Source: Microcoleus sp. bin48.metabat.b7b8b9.023 (GTDB lineage Bacteria > Cyanobacteriota > Cyanobacteriia > Cyanobacteriales > Microcoleaceae). From it: a stretch of 32,143 nucleotides of DNA. Position 1 is the first letter of the stretch; each line of letters begins with the position of its first letter. The translations under genes were made by a program, and so were the position numbers. Under the pieces are notes generated by a model that saw only the letters and a list, made by a program, of their open reading frames with translations, had not been told where the DNA came from and made no database searches. Below, piece by piece: positions 8,090-16,415 of the stretch. The stretch lies in NCBI RefSeq assembly GCF_013299185.1, contig NZ_JAAFKG010000059.1, positions 1 to 32,143 of the forward strand, in the 5' to 3' direction.

Positions 8090-10744
8090 CTAATTACCCA
8101 ACGCTTCAACCAACAAATTGCGGGCACAATCCAACGCTTCCTGCAACTTACTAGCATCACGTCCCCCAGCTTGAGCTAAATTCGGCCGCCCGCCGCCTTT
8201 ACCGCCGCAAAGTTGAGCAATTCCCCCAATAAACTTGCCAGCTTGCAATCCCTTCCGATTAACTTCGGGACTAAAAGCAGCCACCAAACTTACCTTATCA
8301 ACATCAGCAACCGAAGCCAAAACAACCGCAGCATTTCCTAATTTTTGCTGCAACCTTTCCGCCGCAGTTTTCAGCGCTTCTGCATCGACATCTCCCAATT
8401 GAGCTACAATGATTTTGAAATCACCGATCGCCTCAGCCGCATTTAACAACTGGTCAGATTTTGCGATCGCCAATTCCGACTTCACAGCAGCTAACTGTTT
8501 CTGAGTATCCTTCAACTCATTCTGCAAATTAGTGATGCGGTTGGGCAATTCTTCGGGTTTCGCCTTAAATCGATCGCCCAAATCGCGCACAACCCTGTCC
8601 CGCACGTTCAAATAATCCAACACAGCCTGGCCCGAAACCGCCTCAATCCGGCGAGTACCAGCCGCAACCCCCGCTTCGGAAACAATCTTAAACAGCCCGA
8701 TTTCAGCCGTATTGCTGACGTGAGTCCCCCCGCACAATTCCATTGAAACCCCGGGAAAGTCGATTACCCGCACCACGTCGCCGTACTTCTCGCCAAACAT
8801 GGCTGTGGCGCCTTTTTCTCTGGCTTGGGCGATCGGCATTTCGGCAACTTCCGCAGCGTGGGCTTCGGCAATCCAACTATTAATTAAGTCCTCAATTTTT
8901 TGCAACTCTTCTGCTGTGACAGCGCGCGGAGAATTGAAATCAAATCGCAATCTTTCTGTCGATACCAGGGAACCCGCTTGGGAAATCGAATCGTCTACAA
9001 TTTTTCGCAAAGCTGATTGTAATAAGTGAGTTGCTGTGTGGTTGGCTTGAATTCGGCGGCGGCCGCTATTGTCAATTTTCGCAGTCAAACTATCGCCAAC
9101 TTTTATGGTTCCCCGTTCCACAAAGCCGAAATGCACGAAGAAATCCGACTCCTTCTTCACATCATCAATTCTCACCAACAAACCATCACCATTTTCTCCG
9201 CTTTGCAAATAACCTTTATCCCCAAGTTGTCCGCCGGATTCTGCATAAAACGGCGTTTGGTTCAACACAACTTGTACCTCGGTTCCCGCCTCTGCTGATT
9301 CCACAGCTTCACCGTCAACCAAGATAACTTTGATTTCAGCTAAACTCGATAATTCAGTATAACCGAGAAACTCAGTTTTCTGGATGGTTTCAGCCAACTT
9401 ATCCAAGGAACCCTGCACAGTCAAATCGATTGTTTGATGAGCGTTTTGAGCGGTAGTTTGCTGCACTTCCATTGCCGCCTTAAAGCCCGCTACATCGACC
9501 GTTAACCCCTGTTCCTCGGCTATTTCTTGAGTCAATTCTAAAGGGAAACCGTAAGTATCGTAAAGCTTAAAAGCATCTTGCCCTGCAATTTGATTTTGAC
9601 CTTGCTGCTGCAACTTGTTGACAATTTCCTCCAGCAGCTTCTCTCCGCGTTCCAAAGTCTTGAGAAACTGCGCCTCTTCCCTTGCCAATTCCGCCTTAAT
9701 TTGAGCTTCCCGCGATCGCACATTTGGATAAGCAGCTTCCGAAAGGGCGATCGCACTTTCAGCCACCCGCACCGTAAATTCGCCCTGAATCCCAATCAGC
9801 CGCCCGTGGCGCACCACCCGGCGAATCAACCGACGCAAAATGTAACCGCGCCCTACATTTGACGCGCGAATTTCGTCTGCAATCATGTGTACCACAGCCC
9901 GAATGTGGTCGCCAATTACTTTCAGCGAAACCTTGACATTTTCATCGCTATTGTGGTAATCAATTCCCGCAATTTCCGCCGCCGATTGGACGATCGGAAA
10001 AATCAAATCTGTTTCGTAATTGTTAGGGACTTTCTGGAGGATTTGCGCCATCCGTTCCAATCCCATCCCAGTATCAATATTTTGATTTTGCAGCGGTGTT
10101 AAATTGCCCTCTGCATCCTTATTGTACTGCATGAAAACCAGGTTATAAAATTCAATAAACCTGCTATCATCTTCGAGGTCAATATTATCACCTCTTTCTG
10201 GGTGGAAATCGTAATAAATCTCGGAACACGGGCCGCAGGGGCCTGTGGGGCCAGATTGCCAGAAATTGTCTGCTTCTCCCATGCGTTGAATGCGATCGCC
10301 CGGAATGCCAATTTCATCGCGCCAAATCGCAAAAGCTTCGTCATCTTCCCGGAAAACGCTAACAACTAAATTGGACGCAGGTAAACCGAAAACCTCCGTG
10401 GAAAGTTCCCAAGCCCAGGCAATTGCCTGTTTCTTGAAATAATCTCCAAAACTGAAATTTCCCAACATCTCAAAAAACGTGTGGTGGCGGGCGGTACGGC
10501 CGACGTTTTCGATGTCGTTGGTGCGGATGCACTTTTGCGAAGTGGTAGCGCGCGGTGATTCGGCTGTGCGCTGTCCGAGAAATATCGGCTTAAATTGTAG
10601 CATTCCGGCGATCGTCAGCAATACAGTCGGATCTTCGGGCACTAAAGAAGCACTGGGCAAAATTTTGTGTCCCCGCTGGGCGTAAAAGTCGAGGAATGTT
10701 TGGCGGATTTGACTACCGCCGAGAGACTTAGGAGTAATAGACAT
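8090..10744 (-). CDS. alaS: Alanine-tRNA ligase (alanyl-tRNA synthetase), 884 aa
   Basis: This enzyme charges tRNA-Ala in the cytoplasm and edits mischarged Ser/Gly. The class II core is at the N-terminus (QIRQTFLDFYAQRGH; GMLQFKPIFLG; the RTNDIENVGRTARHHTFFEM region). The editing domain carries the zinc motif HTATH (His569, His573) plus CGGTH (Cys671, His675). The C-Ala region ends with GGKGGGRPNLAQAGG. The frame is open for 20 more residues upstream, but MSITPKSLGGSQIRQTF is the family-like N-terminus, so I start at 10744; the length then fits the family (E. coli 876 aa). No strong ribosome site is visible. It is monocistronic here, with the 80-bp array just downstream. Confidence 0.98.
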   Translation of the reverse strand: MSITPKSLGGSQIRQTFLDFYAQRGHKILPSASLVPEDPTVLLTIAGMLQFKPIFLGQRTAESPRATTSQKCIRTNDIENVGRTARHHTFFEMLGNFSFGDYFKKQAIAWAWELSTEVFGLPASNLVVSVFREDDEAFAIWRDEIGIPGDRIQRMGEADNFWQSGPTGPCGPCSEIYYDFHPERGDNIDLEDDSRFIEFYNLVFMQYNKDAEGNLTPLQNQNIDTGMGLERMAQILQKVPNNYETDLIFPIVQSAAEIAGIDYHNSDENVKVSLKVIGDHIRAVVHMIADEIRASNVGRGYILRRLIRRVVRHGRLIGIQGEFTVRVAESAIALSEAAYPNVRSREAQIKAELAREEAQFLKTLERGEKLLEEIVNKLQQQGQNQIAGQDAFKLYDTYGFPLELTQEIAEEQGLTVDVAGFKAAMEVQQTTAQNAHQTIDLTVQGSLDKLAETIQKTEFLGYTELSSLAEIKVILVDGEAVESAEAGTEVQVVLNQTPFYAESGGQLGDKGYLQSGENGDGLLVRIDDVKKESDFFVHFGFVERGTIKVGDSLTAKIDNSGRRRIQANHTATHLLQSALRKIVDDSISQAGSLVSTERLRFDFNSPRAVTAEELQKIEDLINSWIAEAHAAEVAEMPIAQAREKGATAMFGEKYGDVVRVIDFPGVSMELCGGTHVSNTAEIGLFKIVSEAGVAAGTRRIEAVSGQAVLDYLNVRDRVVRDLGDRFKAKPEELPNRITNLQNELKDTQKQLAAVKSELAIAKSDQLLNAAEAIGDFKIIVAQLGDVDAEALKTAAERLQQKLGNAAVVLASVADVDKVSLVAAFSPEVNRKGLQAGKFIGGIAQLCGGKGGGRPNLAQAGGRDASKLQEALDCARNLLVEALGN

Positions 10745-10812
10745 GACAAAAACACTTAAGTATGTAAAGTTGTAGCAACAATAGAATTTATAGGAATTGA
10801 GCACGGGTGTCC

Positions 10813-10880
10813 AGAAACCGGGTTTTGCTACCAGAATAGTTGCTTAAAATCCTCAATCTCGGTGAAAAAACCCGGTTTCT
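10813..10880. repeat. 14-bp inverted repeat upstream of alaS
   Basis: AGAAACCGGGTTTT (10813-10826) and its exact inverse complement (10867-10880) enclose 40 bases. The AAACCGGG/CCCGGTTT hairpin is a common intergenic repeat type in Oscillatoria-like genomes. It lies in the alaS upstream region, but nothing shows a regulatory role. Confidence 0.65.
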
Positions 10881-12060
10881 TTGCGGGCAAGTGCGTGAGT
10901 CCTAACTTACATCTATGTGGATATTTATATCATTATACTTAGTAATGTAAAGACCCATCAACTTTTACAAATAGTGCTTTACTCATTTGAAAGGTCGTGC
11001 TAACTTAACAATAGACACCGGGACAGAAAGAAACAGGAGGTCGCTATATTTAGAAGCAAAGTTCAAGGATATAGACATGGTGTCTCCGGTCTAAATTCCG
11101 AAGCGCGGTCGAAATTAACCGAACACAACTTGTAATAGTGGCGGCACTGCCATCGCGCAGTCAAGCCAAACCGCAGTCGAGTCAGACTTATTGTGTTTGC
11201 GGATTAAAAGTAAAGCTGCACAAGTTGTAAACCCTAGTAAGCATATTGTTCTCTACCGGAAACACATCTCGTTTGTTAGAAAATCAAAGATTCTTATATT
11301 ATTGGGTCTGGTCGCTGTCGATCGGGCCCTACGCTTTTTTATAGCGAAATGGAAAGAGGGGAGAGGGGAAATGGGAAGAGGGGGAGAAGGGGAGAGGGGG
11401 AAATGGGGAGAGGGGGGGAAGAATGCCGATGGAAGTATCTTTCCGCAAGCTCTTATAGTGCTGTCCCCGAAGACCAAGTCTTTGATAGTGCGATCGTCTC
11501 GCTCGCTTGCGGAACTCACTTCGAGCGTTCCGCTTTATTCGTGCTATCCGGCTCGGACTGCTGTGACTCGATCGAGCTTTTGAGTAATACCTTATACATA
11601 ACGGGCGATCGCGCCCGCGCGTTTTTTGCCGTAGCCGACGCCCTCTGGGATGACGCACTGTCAATATGCGATATCATTGAAAAGTCAGCACAAGAGCTTA
11701 CAACCTACCTTGCTGTCTGGAGGAATGTCTGCGCTCTTCTGAGCTTGCTGCAAGGCAAGAATAGCAAACCGCTATTTTGGGGAGCCTCGTTGTGGCTCTG
11801 ATGATTGCCTCCAAGAACCTGAATTTCAGCAGATTTAGAGTTAAGCTTCTCAAGAATCTCATCCCCGACTTTCGGGGTGGGACTATCCAAAAGTCTATCT
11901 GTCCCCAGTCAAAAAGCCCCTGTATCTGACAACTGTCAACGATCGCAGTAAAAGTCAGCAGCACGTCTTTTGACCCTGCTCAAACCGTTAGACTAGCAGT
12001 TTAGCACAAAATATAGTACAGTTCTTAAGCTCACAATTTTCGGAGATTCGAGGTAAAATC
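10881..12060. other. Gene-poor intergenic region with a purine-rich tract
   Basis: I see no credible gene in about 1.2 kb between two divergent transcription units. There is a short inverted pair AGACACC/GGTGTCT (near 11006-11012 and 11080-11086), a G/A-only tract at about 11350-11421 with many runs of four or more G, and several short frames with no family resemblance and low-complexity translations. The last bases before 12061 (GAGG, 11-14 bases upstream of the ATG) are a plausible ribosome site for the next gene. The promoter of the signalling operon should lie here, but I cannot place it. Confidence 0.6.
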
Positions 12061-12669
12061 ATGGCCGAAATAACTAAAGAAGAAATGCGCGAACGCCTGG
12101 GAAATATTGACCAGATTCGCGATATAATTTTCGGGGCGCAGCTTAGAGAATACGACAATCGCTTCGACAAAATAGATTCCGACTTGTCGATGATGCAGCA
12201 AGATATGCACGCTCGCATCGAACAGGTGAAAACTGTTCTGTCCACAGAAATGAGGGCGGCAGTTGATTCGTTAGAAAAGAAAGTTAAATCGCTCACCTTA
12301 AATACGCAAGAAGAAAGCGCTGACCTCCGGCAGCAAATCGATCGCGTTAACCGCAAATGCTCCAGCACCATCGAAGCCCTCGACGAGGCGATAGACAATC
12401 AAACCAGTTCCATTCGCGACGAACTCTCCCAAACCAGAGAGCGACTCTCCGAAGAAACCCGCACTTTGAAAACACAGGTTTTTGAAGAACTAGACCGACG
12501 CTTTTCCATGCTCAGAGATGTTAAAGTTTCCAGAGATGACATGGCAGAAATTCTGTTTGAACTAGGAATGAGACTCAAAGGAACAGAATTTGTGCCCGAA
12601 CTTAAAGGCGTTGCTGATAATAAGTCAAATAACGAATTTTTGTTGCCGGAGCGCCACCATCACGGATAA
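12061..12669 (+). CDS. Coiled-coil protein, first gene of the GTPase operon, 202 aa
   Basis: Soluble and mostly helical. The N-terminus has the segment GNIDQIRDIIFGAQLREYDN (residues 14-33); residues 35-150 are almost continuous heptads (RIEQVKTVLSTEMRAAVDSLEKKVKSL region); the tail has a small folded-looking block (DDMAEILFELGMRLKG) and ends ERHHHG. A variant of the IIFGAQ segment recurs in the next gene (LIFGSQ, residues 336-341), which suggests a shared binding element. It ends 6 bases before that gene, so the two are translated from one message. The function is unknown; an adaptor for the GTPase/OmpA complex is my inference. The start is supported by GAGG upstream. Confidence 0.85.
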   Translation: MAEITKEEMRERLGNIDQIRDIIFGAQLREYDNRFDKIDSDLSMMQQDMHARIEQVKTVLSTEMRAAVDSLEKKVKSLTLNTQEESADLRQQIDRVNRKCSSTIEALDEAIDNQTSSIRDELSQTRERLSEETRTLKTQVFEELDRRFSMLRDVKVSRDDMAEILFELGMRLKGTEFVPELKGVADNKSNNEFLLPERHHHG

Positions 12670-12675
12670 TAACGC

Positions 12676-15627
12676 ATGGCTTTACCGAAAGAAAATCCAG
12701 AAGTTGAAAATCAGCTAGAGGGTTTTGTTTCTAAACCTGACGAGTCTGCTGCCTCGGCAGCAACCCAGCTAGACCCCTTGCTTAATCTGTTATTCGATCT
12801 CAAAATTATTGCTGGTTCAAAGCAGCAAAATCCCGAGTCCGAAGCTGACAGCAGCGGCAAAAACGGTCAAGCTGGGGCCCTCGGCGGGTCGATCGATTTG
12901 TTAAGTATTTCCTCCGCACAGCCAGAGGAAATTGCAGCGCAGCAAAATCCCGAACCCGAAGCTGCTAGCAGCAGCGACAAAAACAGTCAAGCTGGAACCC
13001 TCGGCGGGTTGATGGATTTGTTAAGTATTTCCTCCGCACAGCCAGAGGGAATTGCAGCGCAGCAAAATCCCGAACCCGCAACTGGCAGCAGCGGCAAAAA
13101 CAGTCAAGCTGGAGCCCTCGGCGGGTTGATGGATTTGTTAGGTATTTCCTCCGCACAGCCAGAGGAAATTGCAGCCGTGCCAGAAACTGGCTCTTGCCAA
13201 CCCGATTCTACTGCTTCCCCGGCTGTTGCAGACGAGTCCAAAAATTTGCTGTTCGCTACTCACAAACTCAACACTTCTGAACTGGAAAGAAACTATTCCT
13301 CAGCTAAAACTATAGATGTTTCCGCAGATGTTTCGGACTTGGAGAAAGAATCACCGTCGCTACAAGCATTGTCTGACTTGACAATTTCTGATTCTCCCCA
13401 GTACGTACAGGGCGCAAAATCCCCGGATTCCGACACCGCTGTAGAGAATTCGCCCATTCCCCAAACTCTCGCGCCACCCGCAGCAACCGATCCGAATTCC
13501 TCAGTGTCCGGACTTTCGCAGCCATCCCAAAAAATATATGCAGATGCAAGTGCGGCATCAATTGAACCGAAGCGGCAGTCGCAAGAACAGCCGATACCAC
13601 TATCGCAGCGATCGGAAATCTTAGGCGATATTAAACAAGACTTCAATGAAGCCGACAGCGCGATGGGAAGGCTGCAAAATCTGATTTTTGGCTCGCAAAT
13701 GTCAGATATCGAGCAAGTCAAAAATCTCCTAGCAGAAACTGATTTGCCGGGGGTGTGCAATCTGCTAGCAAGCATCGACTCTAAATTAGAAAAACTGGAA
13801 CACCAAATCTACGATCCACAAGAGCTGATCGCCCTAATGCTGCCTTGGATCGCAGAAATTCTCAGCCGCAAAATTGCCGATTCCAGAGAAGAAGTTGTTA
13901 ACGCGATAGTCCCAATTATTGATGAAGTGATTAGGGCTAAAACTGTGGAAAACAGGCAAGCAATGAGTTCGGCGATAGGTGAGTTACTGCCCGACGCACT
14001 TGCTCAACAAATAGAAAATTCGCCAGCGGATATTGCTCGGGCGATCGCCCCAGAAATGGGTTTGGCGATAAAAGAGCAAATTCGCCTCGATCAAGAGTCG
14101 ATCGCCCAAGCCCTCGCCCCGGAAATGGGCAAAGCCATTACAGCCCAAATCGCCCTCGAACGCGACTCTATGGTGGATGCTCTCTATCCCGTCATTGGCA
14201 GTACGATCTCTAAATACATGGCAGAAGCTATTAAAACTATCAACGAAAAAGTCTCAAATAGCTTAAGCATGGAAGGAGTTGGGCGCAAAATTCGCTCCCA
14301 AGTACAAGGAGTCTCCGAAGCTGAATTAATCCTCAGAGAATCAATACCTTTTACCGTCCAAGCAGCATTGTTAATTCACAAGGCATCTGGCTTGGTAATT
14401 TCCGAAGTTCAACACCCCGCAGGCAATTACCAGTTAGAAGCGGAAATGGTAGCAGGAATGCTCACAGCTATTCGCAGCTTTGTGAACGAATGCATCGTTC
14501 AGCCCGGAGAAATTTCTGAACTCAATCTAATTGAATACGGCGACTCCAAAATAATGCTAGAAGTAGCGGGATACTGCTACATGGCAGTCGTGATTAAAGG
14601 AGAACCGCCACAGTCGTTCATTAACAAACTCCGGCAAACACTTACTAATCTGATCCTTAATTACGCTAAATTAATTCACGAGTTTAACGGCGATCCCGGT
14701 ACTATACCGGACTCTCTGCACCCGTTCATCCAAAGTTTATTCGACCCGGTGGAAAAGGAAAAATCTAAAAAACCCCCCTTCGTACTGATCGGGGCGACGA
14801 TCGCAGCGCTAACCTTAATCTTAACACCTTGGGGAATTCATCAGCACCGCCGGAGCATTGACCGCCCCCTGGCAACAAATGCCGCTTTAGCTTTAGCCTC
14901 GACCCCAGAATTAGCGGTTTACCGCTTGAACGCCGAGGTGGAGGGCAACACTCTCAAGTTAACCGGAAAATTGCCAAATCCAGAATTGCGCGCCAAAGCC
15001 GCCAAAATAGCCGCCTCAACTGCACCAAATCTGAAATTAGACAATCAAATTGTCGCTGTAGATGTACCTCCAGATCCCGTGTTGACGGCCGGTGAGGTGC
15101 AGCGGATCACCGCTGTTTTGAACCGCTTGTCGGGTGTTTCTATTTCTAGTCGGTATGGCGATCGCAAAGTTACAGTAGAGGGGACAGTCATGGAGGCTGC
15201 CGACTCACAGAAAATTGCTCAGTCCCTGAAGCAAATTCCCGGCGTTGAGTCAGTCGTTAGCACTGTGAAACTAGATCCGCTTAAAATTGCCACCCGCATC
15301 TACTTCGACCAAGGAACGACAACATTAGACTCAGCATCAGAAGAAATTATCGCCAGTGTTAAAAGTTTCATGGATCAATATCCTCAAAAACAGATTAAGA
15401 TAATTGGACACAGCGATCGCACTGGGGAACTTGTCATCAATCAACGGTTGTCGCTCCAGCGTGCCGCAGCAGTGCGAGATGCTTTGGTGCGGCAAGGTGC
15501 CGATCCGAAGCGCCTGCTTACGGTTGGCAGTCAAAATCCTCCCCCCGGCGTGGAACCCAATCAACCGCTACTTTTAAGCAGATGCGTGCTATTTGAACCA
15601 ATAACTAAGACCATAAACAGCAAATAA
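12676..15627 (+). CDS. Membrane protein: roadblock-like cytoplasmic domain, one TM, BON-like and OmpA-like domains, 983 aa
   Basis: Residues 50-168 are three tandem repeats of about 40 aa (QQNPEPEA...SQAGALGGLMDLLSISSAQPE). Then follow a disordered Ser/Pro-rich stretch to 310, a helical part with IFGSQ (337-341) and repeated AIAPEMG/ALAPEMG units (456-486), and a compact domain at 545-672. That domain reads as strand-strand-helix-strands-helix (AALLIHKASGLVISEVQ, VAGMLTAIRSFVNE, ELNLIEYGDSKIMLEV, YCYMAVVIKGE), which resembles roadblock/LC7 folds. One transmembrane helix spans 702-718 after KSKK. Beyond it are two BON-like segments (735-865) and an OmpA C-terminal domain (GHSDRTG 911-917, then LSLQRAAAVRDAL), the family that binds peptidoglycan. 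The protein therefore probably links cytoplasm and cell wall. The OmpA part is firm; roadblock is an inference. Confidence 0.85.
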   Translation: MALPKENPEVENQLEGFVSKPDESAASAATQLDPLLNLLFDLKIIAGSKQQNPESEADSSGKNGQAGALGGSIDLLSISSAQPEEIAAQQNPEPEAASSSDKNSQAGTLGGLMDLLSISSAQPEGIAAQQNPEPATGSSGKNSQAGALGGLMDLLGISSAQPEEIAAVPETGSCQPDSTASPAVADESKNLLFATHKLNTSELERNYSSAKTIDVSADVSDLEKESPSLQALSDLTISDSPQYVQGAKSPDSDTAVENSPIPQTLAPPAATDPNSSVSGLSQPSQKIYADASAASIEPKRQSQEQPIPLSQRSEILGDIKQDFNEADSAMGRLQNLIFGSQMSDIEQVKNLLAETDLPGVCNLLASIDSKLEKLEHQIYDPQELIALMLPWIAEILSRKIADSREEVVNAIVPIIDEVIRAKTVENRQAMSSAIGELLPDALAQQIENSPADIARAIAPEMGLAIKEQIRLDQESIAQALAPEMGKAITAQIALERDSMVDALYPVIGSTISKYMAEAIKTINEKVSNSLSMEGVGRKIRSQVQGVSEAELILRESIPFTVQAALLIHKASGLVISEVQHPAGNYQLEAEMVAGMLTAIRSFVNECIVQPGEISELNLIEYGDSKIMLEVAGYCYMAVVIKGEPPQSFINKLRQTLTNLILNYAKLIHEFNGDPGTIPDSLHPFIQSLFDPVEKEKSKKPPFVLIGATIAALTLILTPWGIHQHRRSIDRPLATNAALALASTPELAVYRLNAEVEGNTLKLTGKLPNPELRAKAAKIAASTAPNLKLDNQIVAVDVPPDPVLTAGEVQRITAVLNRLSGVSISSRYGDRKVTVEGTVMEAADSQKIAQSLKQIPGVESVVSTVKLDPLKIATRIYFDQGTTTLDSASEEIIASVKSFMDQYPQKQIKIIGHSDRTGELVINQRLSLQRAAAVRDALVRQGADPKRLLTVGSQNPPPGVEPNQPLLLSRCVLFEPITKTINSK

Positions 15628-15629
15628 TT

Positions 15630-16166
15630 ATGTCAGTTACTATATCTAAAAAAATGTGCATGATCGGCGACTTTGGCGTCGGTAAAACCAGTCTGATCCG
15701 CCGTTTTGTCGATCGGCAATTCAGCGACGAGTACCTCTCCACCGTAGGAGTAAAAATTTCCCGCAAAAGTATCGCATTAGAAAACACCAAACACCCGGAA
15801 AGTGTCACCGCACAGTTGCTGATTTGGGACTTAGAAGGACATACAAAATTCAAAGGAATCGCACCGACTTACTTACAAGGAGCTAGCGGCGTTTTAATCG
15901 TTGCCGATGTCAGCCGATCCGAAACAGTTGAGCGAATCTCCGAACACGTCAAGCTGTTTTCTTCAGTCAATCCCAAAGGGTCAATTATCGTCGCTTTGAA
16001 CAAAGTAGACTTAATTGACGAAGAAAAATTGGCACTGCTAGTAGAAATCTCCCACTCAATCGGTCAAGACAAAGTAATAGCAGTTTACACCACATCGGCT
16101 AAAACTGGCAAAGACGTTGACGAAATTTTTCACAAACTAGCTTACACAATGGTAGAACAAGCATGA
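15630..16166 (+). CDS. Rab/Ras-like small GTPase, 178 aa
   Basis: All G boxes are present: P-loop GDFGVGKT (13-20), switch I Thr38 in STVGVK, WDLEGH (66-71) as the DxxG box, NKVD (124-127) and TSAK (155-158). The length and order are those of bacterial Rab/Rag-like GTPases. The residue after the DxxG glycine is His71 rather than the Gln of Ras and Rab, so intrinsic hydrolysis may differ. There is no C-terminal cysteine or amphipathic tail for membrane attachment, which fits recruitment by a partner such as the membrane protein encoded 2 bases upstream. The stop TGA is part of the ATGA at which the IscB element sits; before that insertion it would have overlapped the kinase start. Confidence 0.92.
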   Translation: MSVTISKKMCMIGDFGVGKTSLIRRFVDRQFSDEYLSTVGVKISRKSIALENTKHPESVTAQLLIWDLEGHTKFKGIAPTYLQGASGVLIVADVSRSETVERISEHVKLFSSVNPKGSIIVALNKVDLIDEEKLALLVEISHSIGQDKVIAVYTTSAKTGKDVDEIFHKLAYTMVEQA

Positions 16167-16415
16167 ACCGTTCGTAGATGTATACCCACATCTACCCAAA
16201 CAGAGCCTGCATTGGGTAGATGCTGCAAACGTGCAGGAACAGGATAAGACCTACGTTGTTTGAGTCATGACACCTACAGATGAACGCCAGTTTGTAGCTC
16301 TGTCGATTGCTATTAAGGAACGGATTAATTACATACAGATCCGCGTGTTGCACTCCCAACAAGCTCTTTCAACATTTCCGAGGCAAACATTACTTAGAAA
16401 TAAGGCTGACAGAAG
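16167..16415 (+). ncRNA. Omega RNA (HEARO-type) region upstream of iscB
   Basis: IscB proteins use an RNA encoded directly upstream of their gene, first described in bacteria as HEARO RNA; the guide is its 5' part, read from the flanking DNA. Here 249 non-coding bases lie between the element's left end and iscB. Visible stems are GTAGATGT/ACATCTAC (16174-16181, 16188-16195) and CCTGCA/TGCAGG (16206-16211, 16232-16237). CATCTACCC (16189-16197) can alternatively pair with GGGTAGATG (16214-16222). The guide would derive from the last bases of the GTPase gene (before 16163). Boundaries are approximate, and I have not matched a covariance model. Confidence 0.65.

Noticed and set aside
10745..10804. 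Longer N-terminus for alaS
   Set aside because: The extra 20 residues are Tyr/Cys-rich and unlike the family, whereas MSITPKSLGGSQIRQTF is the normal beginning.
11191..11801. Overlapping plus-strand frames across the purine-rich tract
   Set aside because: Translations are low-complexity (Glu/Gly/Arg runs from the repeat) and have no ribosome site or family resemblance.
11698..11964. Minus-strand frames of 61 and 88 codons
   Set aside because: No recognisable motif, no ribosome site, and two overlapping frames with equally poor support.
13293..13775. Open frame of 160 codons on the minus strand inside the OmpA-like gene
   Set aside because: Antisense shadow of the disordered Ser/Pro-rich region; Cys- and Ser-rich translation without family features.
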